Source of the DNA: Sphingomonas sp.
GTDB lineage: Bacteria; Pseudomonadota; Alphaproteobacteria; Sphingomonadales; Sphingomonadaceae
NCBI GenBank assembly: GCA_017849555.1
Contig: JAFIGU010000014.1
Location: forward strand, 1 to 37,723
DNA length: 37,723 nt
Direction: 5' to 3'
In this document: one piece after another, positions 1-7,276 of the stretch
Numbering within the stretch: position 1 is the first letter of the stretch
Layout: the number at the start of each line of letters is the position of its first letter
Notes under the pieces: model-generated
The model's input: the letters and a program-made list of their open reading frames with translations, nothing else
Database searches by the model: none
What the model was told of the DNA's origin: nothing
Program-made: the position numbers and the translations under genes

Positions 1-1
1 C

Positions 2-544
2 GGAGGCGGTGGCGGCGGCTTCGGCGGCGGCCGGCGCGGCGGCGGCTTCGGCCGCAACGCCGGCGGCAACGAGGCGCGGCTGCAGCTGTCGATCTGGCAC
101 ACCTGGTCGATCCGCGACACCTTGTTGCTGCGCGACGGCACCCAGCCGCTCGACCTGCTCGCCGGCGACACGATCGGCGCGATCACCCAGCCGCGGCATC
201 AGGTGCAGTTCAACGCCGGGGTGACCGACAACGGCATCGGGCTGCGGCTGACCGGCAATTGGCGCGCCGCGGCGACGACCCGCACCTCGGCCACCCCAGC
301 GGTGGGCGACCTGCATTTCTCGTCGCTGGCGACCTTCAATCTCCGGCTGTTCGCCAATATCGCGCAGCGGCTGCCCCACGAAAGCTGGGCGCGCGGGCTG
401 CGGCTGACGCTGGCGCTCGACAATATCTTCAACAGCCGCCAACGCGTCACCGATGCTACCGGCGCGACGCCGCTCGCCTATCAGCCTGGGTATCTCGACC
501 CTTATGGGCGAACGATCAGCCTGTCGCTGCGCAAAATGTTTTGA
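2..544 (+). CDS. TonB-dependent receptor, C-terminal part (5' end outside window)
   Basis: Open from the first in-frame codon at base 2 to TGA at 542-544, so the N-terminal plug and most of the barrel lie upstream. The translation begins with a Gly/Phe/Arg-rich stretch (GGGGGFGGGRRGGGFG) and continues with alternating beta-strand patterns. It ends in LDPYGRTISLSLRKMF; a terminal strand finishing in aromatic Phe is the outer-membrane insertion signal of TonB-dependent receptors. NIFNSRQRV resembles the usual C-terminal 'N(L/I)FN' strand of the family. The glycine-rich loop is typical of sphingomonad receptors. The substrate cannot be told from this fragment. It is host chromosome flanking the prophage. 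Confidence 0.85.
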   Translation, partial: GGGGGGFGGGRRGGGFGRNAGGNEARLQLSIWHTWSIRDTLLLRDGTQPLDLLAGDTIGAITQPRHQVQFNAGVTDNGIGLRLTGNWRAAATTRTSATPAVGDLHFSSLATFNLRLFANIAQRLPHESWARGLRLTLALDNIFNSRQRVTDATGATPLAYQPGYLDPYGRTISLSLRKMF

Positions 545-607
545 CGACGAAATGCATGTGCGCTGTTGACCGAGCCGCCCGCCCTGTGGCAGGCGGCCGC
601 TCGGAAC

Positions 608-647
608 GCGGGTGTAGCTCAATGGTAGAGCAGAAGCTTCCCAAGCT
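608..647 (+). tRNA. 5' half of tRNA-Gly(CCC), interrupted by the prophage
   Basis: GCGGGTG (acceptor strand), TA, GCTC-AATGGTA-GAGC (D arm), A, GAAGC (anticodon stem), then loop TTCCCAA with anticodon CCC and GCT of the 3' anticodon stem. After 647 the sequence no longer pairs: G648 and G649 face A634 and G633. No TpsiC arm (GGTTCGA-type) or acceptor 3' strand follows. The gene is therefore cut within the anticodon arm. Phages usually rebuild the tRNA at one junction, but here it is not rebuilt on this side, so any intact copy would have to lie at the unseen right end. Confidence 0.85.
633..647. other. Probable left attachment site (attL core) in the tRNA anticodon arm
   Basis: The tRNA match stops at 647, just after the anticodon stem-loop, whose centre AGCTT-CCC-AAGCT is an inverted repeat of the kind tyrosine integrases use as a core site. 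Everything to the right is phage-like and begins with the end of the late operon at 746. The right-hand copy of the core is outside the window, so the exact core length cannot be fixed. Confidence 0.65.
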
Positions 648-686
648 GGCTTCGCTACGCGATATCAATCACTTAGTGGCGATTTT

Positions 687-726
687 CATTCCAACGATTC
701 TACAGCCTGAGGGCTTTGTTGGAATG
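687..726. repeat. 9-bp inverted repeat with nested hairpin near the left end
   Basis: CATTCCAAC (687-695) pairs perfectly with GTTGGAATG (718-726). Between them is a smaller AGCC-TGAG-GGCT hairpin (704-715). It lies between the attachment core and the stop of the last late gene. There is no U-tract on either strand, so it is not a standard rho-independent terminator. It could be a weak transcript-end structure or an arm-type recombinase/excisionase site. Confidence 0.5.
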
Positions 727-745
727 CGAGAATGCGCTCTTTCCC

Positions 746-3007
746 CTAAACATACGCCCCGCATGCATCGTATCCGCTGGTGGGCCGAGCAGCGCCGGCA
801 AGGTCGTATGCCAGCCCGCGCCTACGCACCCGACCTCGCGCGCCGCTGCCAGCTTGCAGGCGATAATCTCCACCACCTGCACCTGCCGTCGGACCGGAAG
901 TGGCCGCTTGGTAGTTAACGAACAGTGGGTCGTTGCGAACGGTCAGACTGTTGCCGATCGATGCGCGCAAGCCAGGATGCATCTGGGAGAAGCTCGATCC
1001 GGCCTGCGCCCCATCGGCCGAGCAGAATTGCGACCATTCGTCTTCGCAGCCGACACCATGCGCATAGGGCGAGTTGCCTGTTCTGAGCGGAGCCTCGGTC
1101 GGATTGGCCTGCCCGACGCCAACGAAGGTGCTCCCCTTCGTGTTGATCTGGAGCCAGATATTGCCGAAGAATCGCATGAGGCGATGCTGTCGCCGGTTCG
1201 TGCCGGTGCTCTCGTCGTAGAGGAAATTCTCGCGACCGTTGCCGCCGAAGCCTGCGACTACGTTCAGCGCGCAGAGCAGGTGAACAATCGAGCCGTTTGC
1301 GTTGTCGGCAGAAAGCCGAATGGCGGGGTTGGTGCCGGTGCCGGTAATCTCGATGACGTTTTGCAGCGCCACCACGCCGGTGATGATGTCGCCAGCCGCC
1401 GCAGCCGAAACCCCGATGACGGCCGCGCTGCCGCTGACTGCGAGATATTTGTTCGAATAGGTAATGCAGCCTTCCGTCGCGACGCGCATGTTTCCGCCGC
1501 CGACGCGCGACAGACTGCAGCCGATCGTCACCCATTGCATCGGCGAATTGCCATTGAGGTCCGCTGTCACGCCGCGGAGCAGGCGCACCTCCTTGTTCTG
1601 TTCGGTCAGCCAATTCATAGTGCCGCCCGGGTCGATCGCCACGCCGAACAGACTGCCGTTGGAATTGGTGTAAGGTGTCACCGCACCGGTGGTCGTATCG
1701 ATCAGCCTCATGTTGACGAGCTGCCAACCCATGATCGTGGCGGCTTCGCCGTAGAGCGCGGCGGTGGTGCTGGTGCGCTGAAGCGTCAGGTCGGTGATGG
1801 TGAGATGCGGTTCAAGCCCGGAGACACTGCACGTCATGGCCGGGCGATAGCTGTTGTTCATCGTCAGCACGGCTGAGGCACGTGAGACGCCCGGAGCCCG
1901 CTCGATCACAACCCCAGCACCTCCCTGCGGATTGCTGACCGCCGTCGCGCTGCCGACGTTGACTGCGCCGGCTATGCGGATGCGGCACCCGTTCGCGAGG
2001 CCGCCCGTGGCTGGAACACCGCGTGTCGCGTGCATGATTGCGGCGTGCGCGGCCGTCGCAGTCAGGAACGGCGTGGCCTGCGCGGTAGCGGCGTTGGTCG
2101 ACCAGATGCCCGTGCTGTCGTTACCGGCCGGATCGACATAGGCCAGCGGGGGAGCCGCGGCGCGCGCCACGTCCTTGTGGAAATAGCGCCGGGTGAAGGT
2201 GCGGTGCGTCGTGCTGGCCGCCCAATTGTCCTCGCTGCGCAAAATCGAAGACAGCGCATGGTTGGCATTGTCGGCGCCGAGCCACGGGCGAACATCAAAT
2301 TCCAGCCAGAAAGGCCCGGTTGCCAGCGCGGAGATATCGGTCGCGGGAAGCTCGTAGACCTCGACCGGGTTGGCGTCCTCGATCGTCGTAGAAGTCTTCG
2401 TCGAGGCGATCGTCACCCACGGCGTTTGCGTCGTGCCGTCATTGGCCCGAATCTTGACGCAGGCGACTTGCCGGTTCGACTGGCAGTCGCGATGGAAGGC
2501 GATCACTTCGACAGGTGCGGCGGTGCCGGCGCCTATCGTATTCCCGACCAACATCCTGCTCGGCGTAACTATCGCCGCGATCGGTTTCGGGCTGATCTCG
2601 GTCGAATTGTTGGTGACGTTGATCGGCGTCCCGTCGGTCGCGTAGACGTAATCGTCCATCGCCAACGTGGATGCGGTAGCAGGCGGGTAGTTCGGGACCG
2701 GGAGGCCGGAAGTCCAAGCTTGCTGCTTACGCTTCGTAAAAATGCGCAGCGCAGGATATGAGACGGCAGCACCACTGGCATCGAAACCTGCCCGCGTGAG
2801 AGGCATCGTGATCGGCGCGGTGTCGGGCGCCATCTCGCTCACCACCGTGTAGGTGATCGCCGGCAGCGCGCCCGGATTGGTCGCCTCGGCCGACCAGCCT
2901 TCCGCGTTGATGCTGGTGACGAACTGCGCCGGAGGCGGCGGACCGTTCTGAACAGGCAAAAGCTGCGCGATCGACAGCCCAAGCGTGAACCCGATCGCAA
3001 CAGCCAT
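746..3007 (-). CDS. Phage beta-helix adhesin / tail-associated protein
   Basis: 753 residues, started at ATG 3007, which overlaps the stop of the upstream spike-base gene (TGATG). Longer in-frame starts up to 3103 would lie inside that gene. The N-terminus MAVAIGFTLGLSIAQL is hydrophobic. A mid-region from about residue 250 has the repetitive, glycine/asparagine-rich, short-strand pattern of right-handed parallel beta-helices. The C-terminus has DPLFVN, then DYRLQAGS, then a GAYV end, a signature seen in beta-helix surface and polysaccharide-acting proteins. It is the last gene of the late operon, directly after a spike-base homologue, which suggests a receptor-binding or capsule-binding role at the virion surface. 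Catalytic activity cannot be claimed. Confidence 0.75.
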   Translation of the reverse strand: MAVAIGFTLGLSIAQLLPVQNGPPPPAQFVTSINAEGWSAEATNPGALPAITYTVVSEMAPDTAPITMPLTRAGFDASGAAVSYPALRIFTKRKQQAWTSGLPVPNYPPATASTLAMDDYVYATDGTPINVTNNSTEISPKPIAAIVTPSRMLVGNTIGAGTAAPVEVIAFHRDCQSNRQVACVKIRANDGTTQTPWVTIASTKTSTTIEDANPVEVYELPATDISALATGPFWLEFDVRPWLGADNANHALSSILRSEDNWAASTTHRTFTRRYFHKDVARAAAPPLAYVDPAGNDSTGIWSTNAATAQATPFLTATAAHAAIMHATRGVPATGGLANGCRIRIAGAVNVGSATAVSNPQGGAGVVIERAPGVSRASAVLTMNNSYRPAMTCSVSGLEPHLTITDLTLQRTSTTAALYGEAATIMGWQLVNMRLIDTTTGAVTPYTNSNGSLFGVAIDPGGTMNWLTEQNKEVRLLRGVTADLNGNSPMQWVTIGCSLSRVGGGNMRVATEGCITYSNKYLAVSGSAAVIGVSAAAAGDIITGVVALQNVIEITGTGTNPAIRLSADNANGSIVHLLCALNVVAGFGGNGRENFLYDESTGTNRRQHRLMRFFGNIWLQINTKGSTFVGVGQANPTEAPLRTGNSPYAHGVGCEDEWSQFCSADGAQAGSSFSQMHPGLRASIGNSLTVRNDPLFVNYQAATSGPTAGAGGGDYRLQAGSGARGRVRRRGLAYDLAGAARPTSGYDACGAYV

Positions 3008-3276
3008 CAGAAGATCGCCAGAATATTGGTGGCGGTGGTGCCGGTCGCACGTACGTATCGCGCGCGAAAAGCCAGAACAGCCCCGCTGGGGACGTTCTTC
3101 CAAGTCTGGTCGGCGGTGCCAGCCTTCCCCCTCATGACGATGTCGCCGCCGCCGCCGACATAGAGGGCCTTCGGGATCACCGGCAGTTCATTGACATCGT
3201 GTGGCGTTACCGCAGCCGCATCCGTAGCGGGCGCGGATACGCTATCTGTGCTGCTGAGGGGAAATGGATCGGCCAT
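3007..3276 (-). CDS. Spike base protein, RCAP_Rcc01079 (gene transfer agent) family
   Basis: 89 residues, a normal length for the family. The segment VTPHDVNELPVIPKALYVGG, then DIVMRG, then KNVPSGAVLAFRARYV and ATGTTATNILAIF follows the family pattern closely: VTPhD..dLp...alYVGg.Gd, then NVP.G..l..r...V.atGTtAt.I.al(y/f). In the Rhodobacter capsulatus gene transfer agent this protein forms the base of head spikes. Start ATG 3276 follows GGAG at good spacing. The stop overlaps the start of the beta-helix adhesin downstream, so the two are probably translationally coupled and may assemble together. Confidence 0.85.
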   Translation of the reverse strand: MADPFPLSSTDSVSAPATDAAAVTPHDVNELPVIPKALYVGGGGDIVMRGKAGTADQTWKNVPSGAVLAFRARYVRATGTTATNILAIF

Positions 3277-3291
3277 GATGGTCTCCGTGCT

Positions 3292-3618
3292 CTAGAGTTG
3301 ATTGGAGCCTTCAGCTGGGGGCGGACATTCGAACGGCAGCTTCATGCCGTCGGCGACGATCGCCCGGCAGATCCTCGCGCCGGCGCGCCAGAGGCGCTCG
3401 CCCCACAATTCGAGAGCCGCATTGTAGCGGTCGGCCGCCTTGGTATCGGTCAGGATGTTGTCGCCGGGGACGGGCTTTGCCTCAATGACCGCCTTGACGT
3501 CCGCTGCAGATACGCTTGAAGGTGTCGCTGGTCGCACCCGCTCGGCGCAACCGCTCACAGCCGAGAGCAACGGTGGAAGCGCCAGGAGCGCCACCCGGCG
3601 CCGCATCAATCGCATCAT
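3292..3618 (-). CDS. Rz1-like outer-membrane spanin lipoprotein (o-spanin)
   Basis: 108 residues from ATG 3618 (or ATG 3615). AAGGA lies six bases upstream of 3618. MMRLMRRR, a hydrophobic stretch and the lipobox VSGC (Cys about residue 24) form a type II signal peptide. A short Pro/Ser-rich stretch follows. The first 137 bases overlap the end of the Rz-like gene in another frame, the classical nested or overlapping Rz/Rz1 layout. The product should sit in the inner leaflet of the outer membrane and join the i-spanin to fuse membranes at lysis. It is longer than lambda Rz1, with an extra C-terminal globular-looking region. Confidence 0.75.
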   Translation of the reverse strand: MMRLMRRRVALLALPPLLSAVSGCAERVRPATPSSVSAADVKAVIEAKPVPGDNILTDTKAADRYNAALELWGERLWRAGARICRAIVADGMKLPFECPPPAEGSNQL

Positions 3619-3844
3619 TGAAGATCCTTCCCATAGCATCGACCGTGGCCTGGTCGGCGAGACGCTGGAGTGCCGTCTGTTCGAGTTGATTGGCGCGCTT
3701 CCTCTCTGCATCGAGATCCGCAGCGGCCTGCGCGTACTTCTTCTCGGCCTGGTCAGCCCGAGATGCGGCCGATTGCCACATGATCACCAGCACGAGGATC
3801 GCGATCGCGGTTCCAGCCGGCAGAGCGATGCGGAGCCAGGTCAT
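3482..3844 (-). CDS. Rz-like inner-membrane spanin (i-spanin)
   Basis: 120 residues from ATG 3844, which overlaps the TGA of the preceding small membrane protein (ATGA). An N-terminal transmembrane segment (about residues 5-24) is followed by a charged, Ala/Gln/Glu/Lys-rich coiled coil (about 28-75). A C-terminal Cys-containing tail overlaps the Rz1-like reading frame. This matches the topology and order of phage i-spanins and fits the adjacent muramidase. Longer in-frame starts to 4150 would run through two other lysis genes and are rejected. Confidence 0.75.
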   Translation of the reverse strand: MTWLRIALPAGTAIAILVLVIMWQSAASRADQAEKKYAQAAADLDAERKRANQLEQTALQRLADQATVDAMGRIFNDAIDAAPGGAPGASTVALGCERLRRAGATSDTFKRICSGRQGGH

Positions 3845-4050
3845 TGCGACGGCCCCTGCGGATGATCGTTCGTTCCTTTTCGCAACTGAACCAGCGCCCC
3901 GAGCACCCCGACAAGGCCCGTTGACAGGCCGCCGAACCCCAGCGCCTCCGCATATTTCCCCTGCCACGCAAGCACTGCAGCGACGGTCGCGAGATAGCAG
4001 ATCGCCCCGAGGATCGCGCAGAAGGCGATCAGGCTGTAGCGGTCTGTCAT
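3841..4050 (-). CDS. Small membrane protein in lysis cassette, possible holin
   Basis: 69 residues from ATG 4050, with GGAGG just upstream and an ATGA overlap with the muramidase stop. Two hydrophobic helices (about residues 5-28 and 35-56) flank a short loop with Trp and Gln. The tail is polar and ends TNDHPQGPSQ. The topology and the position between endolysin and spanins fit a small class II-type holin, but no family-specific motif is visible. The 110-residue membrane protein before the endolysin is an alternative holin. Confidence 0.6.
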   Translation of the reverse strand: MTDRYSLIAFCAILGAICYLATVAAVLAWQGKYAEALGFGGLSTGLVGVLGALVQLRKGTNDHPQGPSQ

Positions 4051-4583
4051 GCCGCCTCCGGCACGATGCGCGACAACCACCCATAGATGAACTCGCGGTT
4101 CTGCGCTCGCCCTTCTGCGAGCTCGGCATATCGCGTGCCCTGGAATGCATTGAGCAGCGCTAGCAAACGCCGCTCTCCCTCAGCGCCGCGCCGATCCAGG
4201 AAGTCCCTCAATGCCGCAAGCGTCACAGGGCCGATATGGCCGTCCTGGACAAGCGCCTCGGACGTCAAAAGGCTCAACGCGCGCTGCAGGAAGCGCGTGG
4301 CGACCGTCGGACCCATGTTCACGCCGGTGTCGACGAGTTCGCCGGCGATCGGCACCGACAGGGCCGCAACGCGATCGAACCCCGGTGCGACGACATACTG
4401 TCTACGATAGACCTCGATCGCGAACTCGCGTGGCATCGAGCGCATATCGCCCGTGAACCCGTTCTTACGGGCTACCGCCTCGGTAATTCCGAAGTTGGTG
4501 GCCCCCCCGCGATCGGCGGGATTATTGACATAGCCCCCCTCATTGGCGAGCACAGAGGAGATCGCATTATCGATTATCGTCAT
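4047..4583 (-). CDS. Endolysin, N-acetylmuramidase of the GH108 family
   Basis: 178 residues from ATG 4583, preceded by AAGGA. Residues 10-33 contain LANEGGYVNNPADRGG followed by TNFGIT. The EGGY glutamate (about residue 15) is the catalytic acid of glycoside hydrolase family 108. A C-terminal peptidoglycan-binding type-3-like region (about 115-175) contains DGHIGPVTLAAL and LLALLNAFQGTRY, as usual in this family. It cleaves the glycan strands of the host wall at the end of infection. There is no signal peptide, so it should depend on a holin. It overlaps the genes on both sides by four bases. Confidence 0.9.
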   Translation of the reverse strand: MTIIDNAISSVLANEGGYVNNPADRGGATNFGITEAVARKNGFTGDMRSMPREFAIEVYRRQYVVAPGFDRVAALSVPIAGELVDTGVNMGPTVATRFLQRALSLLTSEALVQDGHIGPVTLAALRDFLDRRGAEGERRLLALLNAFQGTRYAELAEGRAQNREFIYGWLSRIVPEAA

Positions 4584-4912
4584 GCCCCCCGATCCTTTCG
4601 TTCCATCTCGACGCGCGTGATGCGATCCTCGATCTGCTTGAGGCGCCCCTCGACGTTGCCGTCCGTGACTTGCTGCCGCGTGTCGATCCGCGTCACCGTT
4701 TGCTGCAGACTGGAAAGCGTGGTCACCACCCAGCCACACATCCCGATCAGGGCAAATGTGGCGAGCGTGCCGAAAAACCCGGCAATCCATTTGATAATAG
4801 CGGGAAGCTCCGGCTTGGGCGGGTGCAGCTGGGCATACCTCTCGACGGCCGCGAGCGCGACCTGATCAGCAATGGCGCGGGCCTGCACCTCGTTGCCGAG
4901 TCCGGTCGTCAT
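4580..4912 (-). CDS. Single-span membrane protein with coiled coil, lysis-associated (holin or antiholin candidate)
   Basis: 110 residues. An amphipathic N-terminus (about 1-35) with a Pro-rich HPPKPELP is followed by one clear transmembrane segment (about 39-63, WIAGFFGTLATFALIGMCGW). A heptad-like region (about 65-105) then ends in charged residues. The gene sits between the tailspike and the muramidase with ATGA overlaps on both sides, the usual holin slot. The topology resembles XhlA-type lysis proteins, but I see no diagnostic motif. Confidence 0.6.
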   Translation of the reverse strand: MTTGLGNEVQARAIADQVALAAVERYAQLHPPKPELPAIIKWIAGFFGTLATFALIGMCGWVVTTLSSLQQTVTRIDTRQQVTDGNVEGRLKQIEDRITRVEMERKDRGA

Positions 4913-7155
4913 GACAGCGACCAGGTGAGCGTCTGAACGCGGATGCCCTTCGTCCCTGTGTTGGCGAATGGATCACCGCCAACATCGCGCAGAAGATCAA
5001 TCGCTCCGGTCGGCTGGATCACGCACAGGCCCATGCCGATCCCGGCTGTTCCGTCTTGAATAATGGCGGGAACGACCTGCGGGTTGCTAGGCCAATATTG
5101 CGCGGGAAGACCGCTCAGAGAGGCATCAGTGGTGTTGCTGGTTCCCGTGATCAGCGGGAAGGAAGCGGTTACCAGGTCGCCTTGACGAACGAAGCGGACG
5201 ATGCCCTGCGGGGTTGTCGTGGTGCCGGAAAGTTGGAGGACCGCGTTCGATTTGTCTGACGGCGTGAACTTGCGCATGTCGATCGAGCCGCGCGTCTCAT
5301 CGAGCAGCACGACACCACTGTTCACGTTATTCGCGCCATAGGTAAGGCCGATCGTCCAGGTGACATCGCCACCGGTCGGCTGCGCGGAGAGGAAGCGACT
5401 GTTCCTGATCTCACCACTTTGCACCACGACAGGCGCGCCGACGGCGTCAACCGCGCTCATATAGATGTGCCAATCGGGGTTGCCGCCGGAACCGCCGCCC
5501 GTATTGTTGTAGAAGGTCGTACGATTGATGTCGCAACCAACGAGATATGGCGCGTCGCCGAAAATCTGCGCCTTCCGCCTGCGAATGCCGTCGATGAAGC
5601 CTGTTTCCCCAACCGCAAGCAATCGGGCATTGTTCTCGAAGGTCGCGCCATTAAGCCCGAAGCCCTGAACGCCGAACGTGCCGGTGACGCGGATCGCCTC
5701 AAACCCGCTGTCCTCGAAGCTCGTATTGCTGAGATCCATCCCGGTCGCGAGCGATGGAGAGTCGTGCTTGATGAACAGCGCATTTCGGCCGGCGCCTTTC
5801 AGCACACAGCGATTGATGAACGATAGTTGATTGATGTTCGCGTCCGTCTCGATATGCACCGCGTCTCTCAGCGCGCCGGTAGAACTCACCCCATCGAAGG
5901 TGGTCCAGATCGTGCGCTTGTAAATCGCTATGTTGTCGCGGCCGAGATAGAGCCACAGGTTGCGAAAATTGTGCTTGTCGTTCTGGAATGCCTCGCCATC
6001 GCCAGCGCCAGTGAATTTCAACAGATCGCAGGAAGAGAATGCGACGGGGTCGCGGTTCTCCATCCACAGATCCTCCAGCTGGAAGCCAAGAATATTTGCG
6101 CTCGAAGAGTCGAGCTGCAGGATCGCATTATTGTTGAGATTTTCGAATACGGTGCGGCCCTGGGCGCGGCCTTCACCCCGGATCGACGCGCCGACGCATT
6201 CAAAGTTGATGTCGACGGCCATCCTGTACCGGCCGGCCCGTGCGTTGATTCCCCTGCCGGTTTCAAGCGCCGCGACGACATAGGGGGTGAGATCGGCCGT
6301 ATTGGTCCCGGCTTCAATCCCAGCCCACAGCGAGCGAGGAATCTTGTCGTACAGGTTGAGCCGCTCCCGCCTAACGGTATCCCCCATGGTTTGCGGGATG
6401 CTGTCGTTGCCTGGGGCGACATAGGACAGGCCATTACCGCTATCACGCACCCACGCGCCCGATGCACCGGTTGGAGCTGCCGCCGGCGCAATGTAAAAAT
6501 CGTGCGCTGCATCGGCTGCAACCTCAGCGCTAAGATCGACTGCCCGAAAGATGAACGGACCAGCATGACCGACTTCGGTAAGCTGCACCGGCTGACCGTC
6601 GGTCGGTATCGGCAGAGCGGCCAGCAACACGCGGCTCGCAATCAGCACGGGATTGGCGGCCGCGATCCCAAGCTCGATCGGCACGGTCTTGATCTCGCCA
6701 TCGGCGAACACGAGGAAATGGTTGTCTCCGCCCGTCAGATTGAGATCGGGCGCGGTCTCGCCAGGCGGCACCATCAGCGAGCGCGTCCCCTGATCGGCAA
6801 TCGCGACATCTTGTTCCTGGTCGATCAGCATGGCGCGATCGAGCGCCTGTTCATGGCTGACCGCGGGAAATCTGTCGCCAGTCGTATATTCCATCGGCTG
6901 AGTACGTGCCGTGGAGCGCGTGATCCGAAGCGTTGCCCCCGTCGTCGCCGCTGTGCGGGTCAATGTTCCGCCAGCGTCGGTATCTCCACCAGTGACGCTG
7001 TAGTCGATGCCGAGAGTGAGCGACGCCACCGCGCCGTCCGCGATCCGCTCGACTACCAAATCAGTTGCCGCCTTGAAGCGATACGGCACAGCGAAGACGG
7101 TGGTAACGCCGTCCTCGATATAGCTGATCGTCGCGGGCTTGGCGGCTACGGTCAT
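4909..7155 (-). CDS. Tailspike / tail fibre with T7 gp17-type N-terminal domain and beta-helix body
   Basis: 748 residues from ATG 7155. Residues 10-110 follow the T7 tail-fibre anchor pattern: YIEDGVTTVFAVPYRF, IDYSVTGG, LRITRSTARTQPMEY and SHEQALDRAMLIDQEQD. This domain fixes the fibre to the tail tube in podoviruses. After a linker, from about residue 270, the pattern is that of a right-handed beta-helix (GINARAGRYRMAVDINF, SIRGEGRAQGRTVFENLNNN, LEDLWMENRDP and similar turns), typical of capsule- or LPS-degrading tailspikes. The C-terminus looks like a small distal domain. It is the main receptor-binding candidate, but the substrate is unknown. Its ribosome site lies in a hairpin (7163-7186). 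Confidence 0.88.
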   Translation of the reverse strand: MTVAAKPATISYIEDGVTTVFAVPYRFKAATDLVVERIADGAVASLTLGIDYSVTGGDTDAGGTLTRTAATTGATLRITRSTARTQPMEYTTGDRFPAVSHEQALDRAMLIDQEQDVAIADQGTRSLMVPPGETAPDLNLTGGDNHFLVFADGEIKTVPIELGIAAANPVLIASRVLLAALPIPTDGQPVQLTEVGHAGPFIFRAVDLSAEVAADAAHDFYIAPAAAPTGASGAWVRDSGNGLSYVAPGNDSIPQTMGDTVRRERLNLYDKIPRSLWAGIEAGTNTADLTPYVVAALETGRGINARAGRYRMAVDINFECVGASIRGEGRAQGRTVFENLNNNAILQLDSSSANILGFQLEDLWMENRDPVAFSSCDLLKFTGAGDGEAFQNDKHNFRNLWLYLGRDNIAIYKRTIWTTFDGVSSTGALRDAVHIETDANINQLSFINRCVLKGAGRNALFIKHDSPSLATGMDLSNTSFEDSGFEAIRVTGTFGVQGFGLNGATFENNARLLAVGETGFIDGIRRRKAQIFGDAPYLVGCDINRTTFYNNTGGGSGGNPDWHIYMSAVDAVGAPVVVQSGEIRNSRFLSAQPTGGDVTWTIGLTYGANNVNSGVVLLDETRGSIDMRKFTPSDKSNAVLQLSGTTTTPQGIVRFVRQGDLVTASFPLITGTSNTTDASLSGLPAQYWPSNPQVVPAIIQDGTAGIGMGLCVIQPTGAIDLLRDVGGDPFANTGTKGIRVQTLTWSLS

Positions 7156-7162
7156 TCATCGT

Positions 7163-7186
7163 CCCCGAAGGTCATTCGTTTCGGGG
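7163..7186 (-). promoter_or_regulatory. Hairpin covering the tailspike ribosome-binding site
   Basis: On the minus strand CCCCGAA (7186-7180) pairs with TTCGGGG (7169-7163) over a 10-base loop. The GGGG of the 3' arm is the probable Shine-Dalgarno sequence for ATG 7155. Most other late genes here overlap their upstream neighbour and need no such leader; this one follows a 121-base gap. It may lower or couple tailspike translation. Confidence 0.4.
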
Positions 7187-7276
7187 GCGGTACCCGGCGC
7201 CGTAATCACCGGGGCCCTGACGGGCGACATCGATAGCTACCGGATCAGCGACTCGCGCGCAATCCTGGGTTTTTGT

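Noticed and set aside
608..700. A complete tRNA-Gly gene
   Set aside because: Pairing stops after 647 and no T arm or 3' acceptor strand follows.
687..726. Rho-independent terminator for the late operon
   Set aside because: The stem is followed by AAAATCG on the minus strand and CGAGAAT on the plus strand, not by a U-tract.
746..7155. A diversity-generating retroelement, as in BPP-1-like podoviruses with Bbp19-type genes
   Set aside because: No reverse transcriptase and no near-identical template/variable repeat pair was found near either adhesin gene.
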